NCBI RefSeq assembly: GCF_900115545.1
Contig: NZ_FOWV01000012.1
Coordinates: 1-64,000 of the forward strand
Reading direction: 5' to 3'
Source: Ralstonia sp. NFACC01
Lineage (GTDB): Bacteria; Pseudomonadota; Gammaproteobacteria; Burkholderiales; Burkholderiaceae
Length of the DNA: 64,000 nucleotides
The notes under the pieces were generated by a model. It worked only from the letters and a program-made list of their open reading frames with translations, did no database searches and was not told the origin of the DNA. The position numbers and the translations under genes are program-made. The first letter of the stretch is position 1; the number at the start of each line of letters is the position of its first letter. Of this stretch, positions 62,436 through 64,000 are shown piece by piece.

Positions 62436-63460
62436 CTGCCTGGAACGCCACGCTGCTGCGAGGTTGGTATCCCGTTGCCGAAGCGCACCGCCTGCGCGAC
62501 AAGCCAACGCGCGTGACGGTATTTGGCCGCGCGGTGGTGCTTGCGCGGTTGCCCTCGGGCGGCCTGCTTGCGCTTGATGACCGCTGCCCGCATCGGCATG
62601 TGCCGTTGTCCGATGGGCAGCTCGTCGGCGAGACACTGCAGTGCAAGTACCACGGCTGGACGTTCGGCGCCGACGGCCGCTGCACTGCCATGCCGGGCAT
62701 GTGCCCGGGCGCCGCTGTGCCCGCCGTGCAAGTGCACGCGTGGCAGGCGTTCGAGCACGACGGGCTGATCTGGATGAGCGCGCGGGCGCCAGGTGAAGCT
62801 GCCTCTGCCGCGTTGCCGGCGTTCCTGAATCGCTTGAAGGCCGGCAGCCGGCGCTTTCTGTGGAGCACGCTGTGGCAGGCCCGCCCGGCCGATGCGCTGG
62901 AGAATTTTCTGGACCCGCTGCATACGCATCTCGTCCACCCGGGCCTCGTGCGCAGCCATGGCGGGCGCCAGCCTATGACGGTGACCGTCACCCAGTCGGC
63001 AGATGGCTTGCAGGTGGACTACACCGGCCAGGCGCAGCAAAGCGGTCTGCTGTACCGCCTGTTCGAATCGCCCCGCAGGATGGAGCGCGCGCATTTCGGT
63101 ATCGCTGCGCCTGCTACCGCCCAGCTCGAATACCGCTACGCCAACGGCAGCGCGCTGTATTTCACGCTGCACTTCACGCCCGAAGACGAGATGCGCACGC
63201 GCCTGTTTGCCACGCTGCATGTGGAAAACCGCTGGGCGCCTGCCTGGGCCGTGCGCTGGTTCGTCTGGCCGTTCCTGTATCGCGTGGCGGAGCAGGACCG
63301 CCGCGTGGTTGAGGCGCAGGCTGCCAACAGCGCGCGCTTTGGCCGCCAGGACGGCATTTCCACCGAACTCGATCTCGTGCGGCCCATGCTGGACGCGGTG
63401 TGGATGCCCAGCGGCAAGCCTGTGGAGCCGGGCGAGCAGGTGATGCAGATGTGGCTGTAG
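62432..63460 (+). CDS. Rieske [2Fe-2S] non-haem iron oxygenase
   Basis: 342 residues. The Rieske domain is complete: Cys52-x-His54 in RCPHRHVPLS and Cys71-x2-His74 in CKYHGWTF. The catalytic domain has the 2-His-1-carboxylate region ENFLDPLHTHLVHPG with Asp161, His164 and His169, in the D-x2-H-x4-H spacing of this family. It should hydroxylate, dihydroxylate or demethylate an organic substrate with O2, receiving electrons from a reductase/ferredoxin. No partner is in the window. Last gene of a translationally coupled trio (ATP-grasp, GNAT-like, Rieske), which marks it as the tailoring enzyme of an unknown pathway. Confidence 0.9.
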   Translation: MTAWNATLLRGWYPVAEAHRLRDKPTRVTVFGRAVVLARLPSGGLLALDDRCPHRHVPLSDGQLVGETLQCKYHGWTFGADGRCTAMPGMCPGAAVPAVQVHAWQAFEHDGLIWMSARAPGEAASAALPAFLNRLKAGSRRFLWSTLWQARPADALENFLDPLHTHLVHPGLVRSHGGRQPMTVTVTQSADGLQVDYTGQAQQSGLLYRLFESPRRMERAHFGIAAPATAQLEYRYANGSALYFTLHFTPEDEMRTRLFATLHVENRWAPAWAVRWFVWPFLYRVAEQDRRVVEAQAANSARFGRQDGISTELDLVRPMLDAVWMPSGKPVEPGEQVMQMWL

Positions 63461-63472
63461 CGCGCCGTGCCG

Positions 63473-63820
63473 TTACATTGACCGTCCGTCGAAGTGGGTG
63501 ACCGGCACGCTGGCCAGATCGATGTCTTCCAGGCAGCGCACGTTGACGGCAATCATCGGTGTGCCGTCGGGCATGACGCCTTCGGCATACGGATGAATGC
63601 CGCACGTCGGGCAGAAGCGGTGTTTGATCACATGCTTGCGGAAGAGATAGGTGCTGGCGTTATCTTCCGGCGTAAGCAGCCGCACCTTGTCACGCGCCAC
63701 GAACCACAGCAGCGAGCCCTTGCGCTGGCAGATCGAGCAGTTGCACGCCATGGCGTTTTCCGGATGGCCTTCCACTTCGAACGCGACGTTGCCGCAGTGG
63801 CAGCTTCCCTTGTGTGTCAT
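63473..63820 (-). CDS. GFA (glutathione-dependent formaldehyde-activating/CENP-V) family protein
   Basis: 115 residues from the ATG at 63820 (AAGGAGA upstream). Zinc-binding Cys pattern of the family: GSCHCGNVAFEVEG (two Cys), ACNCSICQRKG (three Cys) and HRFCPTCGIHPYAEG (two Cys). The GFA fold binds one or two zinc ions; the name comes from formaldehyde activation, but most members lack proof of that activity. It is convergent with the Rieske gene (12-bp gap), so it is not part of that operon. Confidence 0.9.
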   Translation of the reverse strand: MTHKGSCHCGNVAFEVEGHPENAMACNCSICQRKGSLLWFVARDKVRLLTPEDNASTYLFRKHVIKHRFCPTCGIHPYAEGVMPDGTPMIAVNVRCLEDIDLASVPVTHFDGRSM

Positions 63821-63868
63821 GCCGGTCTCCTTGGTATGAGTAGTTTGTGGGGGCTTGGCGCCGTCCAC

Positions 63869-64000
63869 TATAGGCGAGCCGGTCGGCGCACGACGTCTGC
63901 TTTCTCAGGAGTCGCCCTAGGTCTCTGCCTCCGTGCAGCGATGCGACAATCGCCGCGAGTCGACCACACGAACGCCCCACGGACCGCCGCGCCTTGACGG
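63869..64000. other. Window end, no gene seen
   Basis: The last 132 bases contain no supported coding sequence, repeat or RNA. They include the promoter side of the minus-strand GFA gene. Confidence 0.5.

Overview
The window is high-GC chromosomal DNA, most probably from the betaproteobacterial genus Ralstonia. That assignment is inferred from protein family content and gene order (mnmG-rsmG-parA-parB-atpIBEFHAGDC, phhA-phhB with a divergent Lrp regulator, small DUF3717 and DUF3562 proteins), not from a database search. It looks like the origin-proximal part of the main chromosome. I see no rRNA, tRNA, CRISPR array, insertion sequence or prophage.

Layout. 1-786 is the tail of a fimbrial adhesin. 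821-4114 is all minus strand: a ketopantoate-reductase-like enzyme coupled to a class II aldolase, a DUF2272 lipoprotein and the nucleoid protein HU. 4115-4747 is gene-free and has the architecture of a replication origin: three perfect TTATCCACA DnaA boxes, four TAG DnaA-trios and a small AT-rich tract. It is followed by a SET-domain methyltransferase-like gene. 5.3-16.8 kb holds a two-component system, the phenylalanine hydroxylase operon, a lysoplasmalogenase-like membrane protein, an ornithine-cyclodeaminase-family enzyme, OmpW, a complete copper module (copZ divergent from copA-cueR, with two CueR-type operators) and a lipase. 16.9-24.8 kb has an unknown protein, a GMC oxidoreductase and a five-gene branched-chain-amino-acid-type (Liv) ABC importer. 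25-34.9 kb is accessory metabolism: a TSUP exporter, a cupin, a PhnZ-like mixed-valent diiron oxygenase, SDR and aldo/keto reductases with LysR regulators, and an orphan solute-binding protein.

34.9-47.5 kb is the core block. Two perfect parS sites lie just upstream of mnmG and a third lies inside it, followed by rsmG, parA, parB and the complete F1Fo ATP synthase operon. The operon has a clear sigma-70-type promoter, intercistronic hairpins and a strong terminator. 47.5-57.5 kb carries a FecR/DUF6600 protein with a long Pro/Gln/His tail, a DUF3298-like protein, a CoA-binding protein, a hydrolase, an orphan PstS-type protein, a GST, a LysR regulator and a sterol-desaturase-family hydroxylase. 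57.5-64 kb holds an unknown protein, a chemoreceptor with an amino-acid-sensing dCache signature, a translationally coupled ATP-grasp / GNAT-like transferase / Rieske oxygenase operon, and a GFA-family protein.

Two observations stand out. One is the oriC-like region at 4.39-4.64 kb, which fits the nearby parABS system but lacks dnaA next to it. The other is the ATP-grasp/transferase/Rieske operon at 60.1-63.5 kb, which looks like a small uncharacterised biosynthetic or modification pathway.
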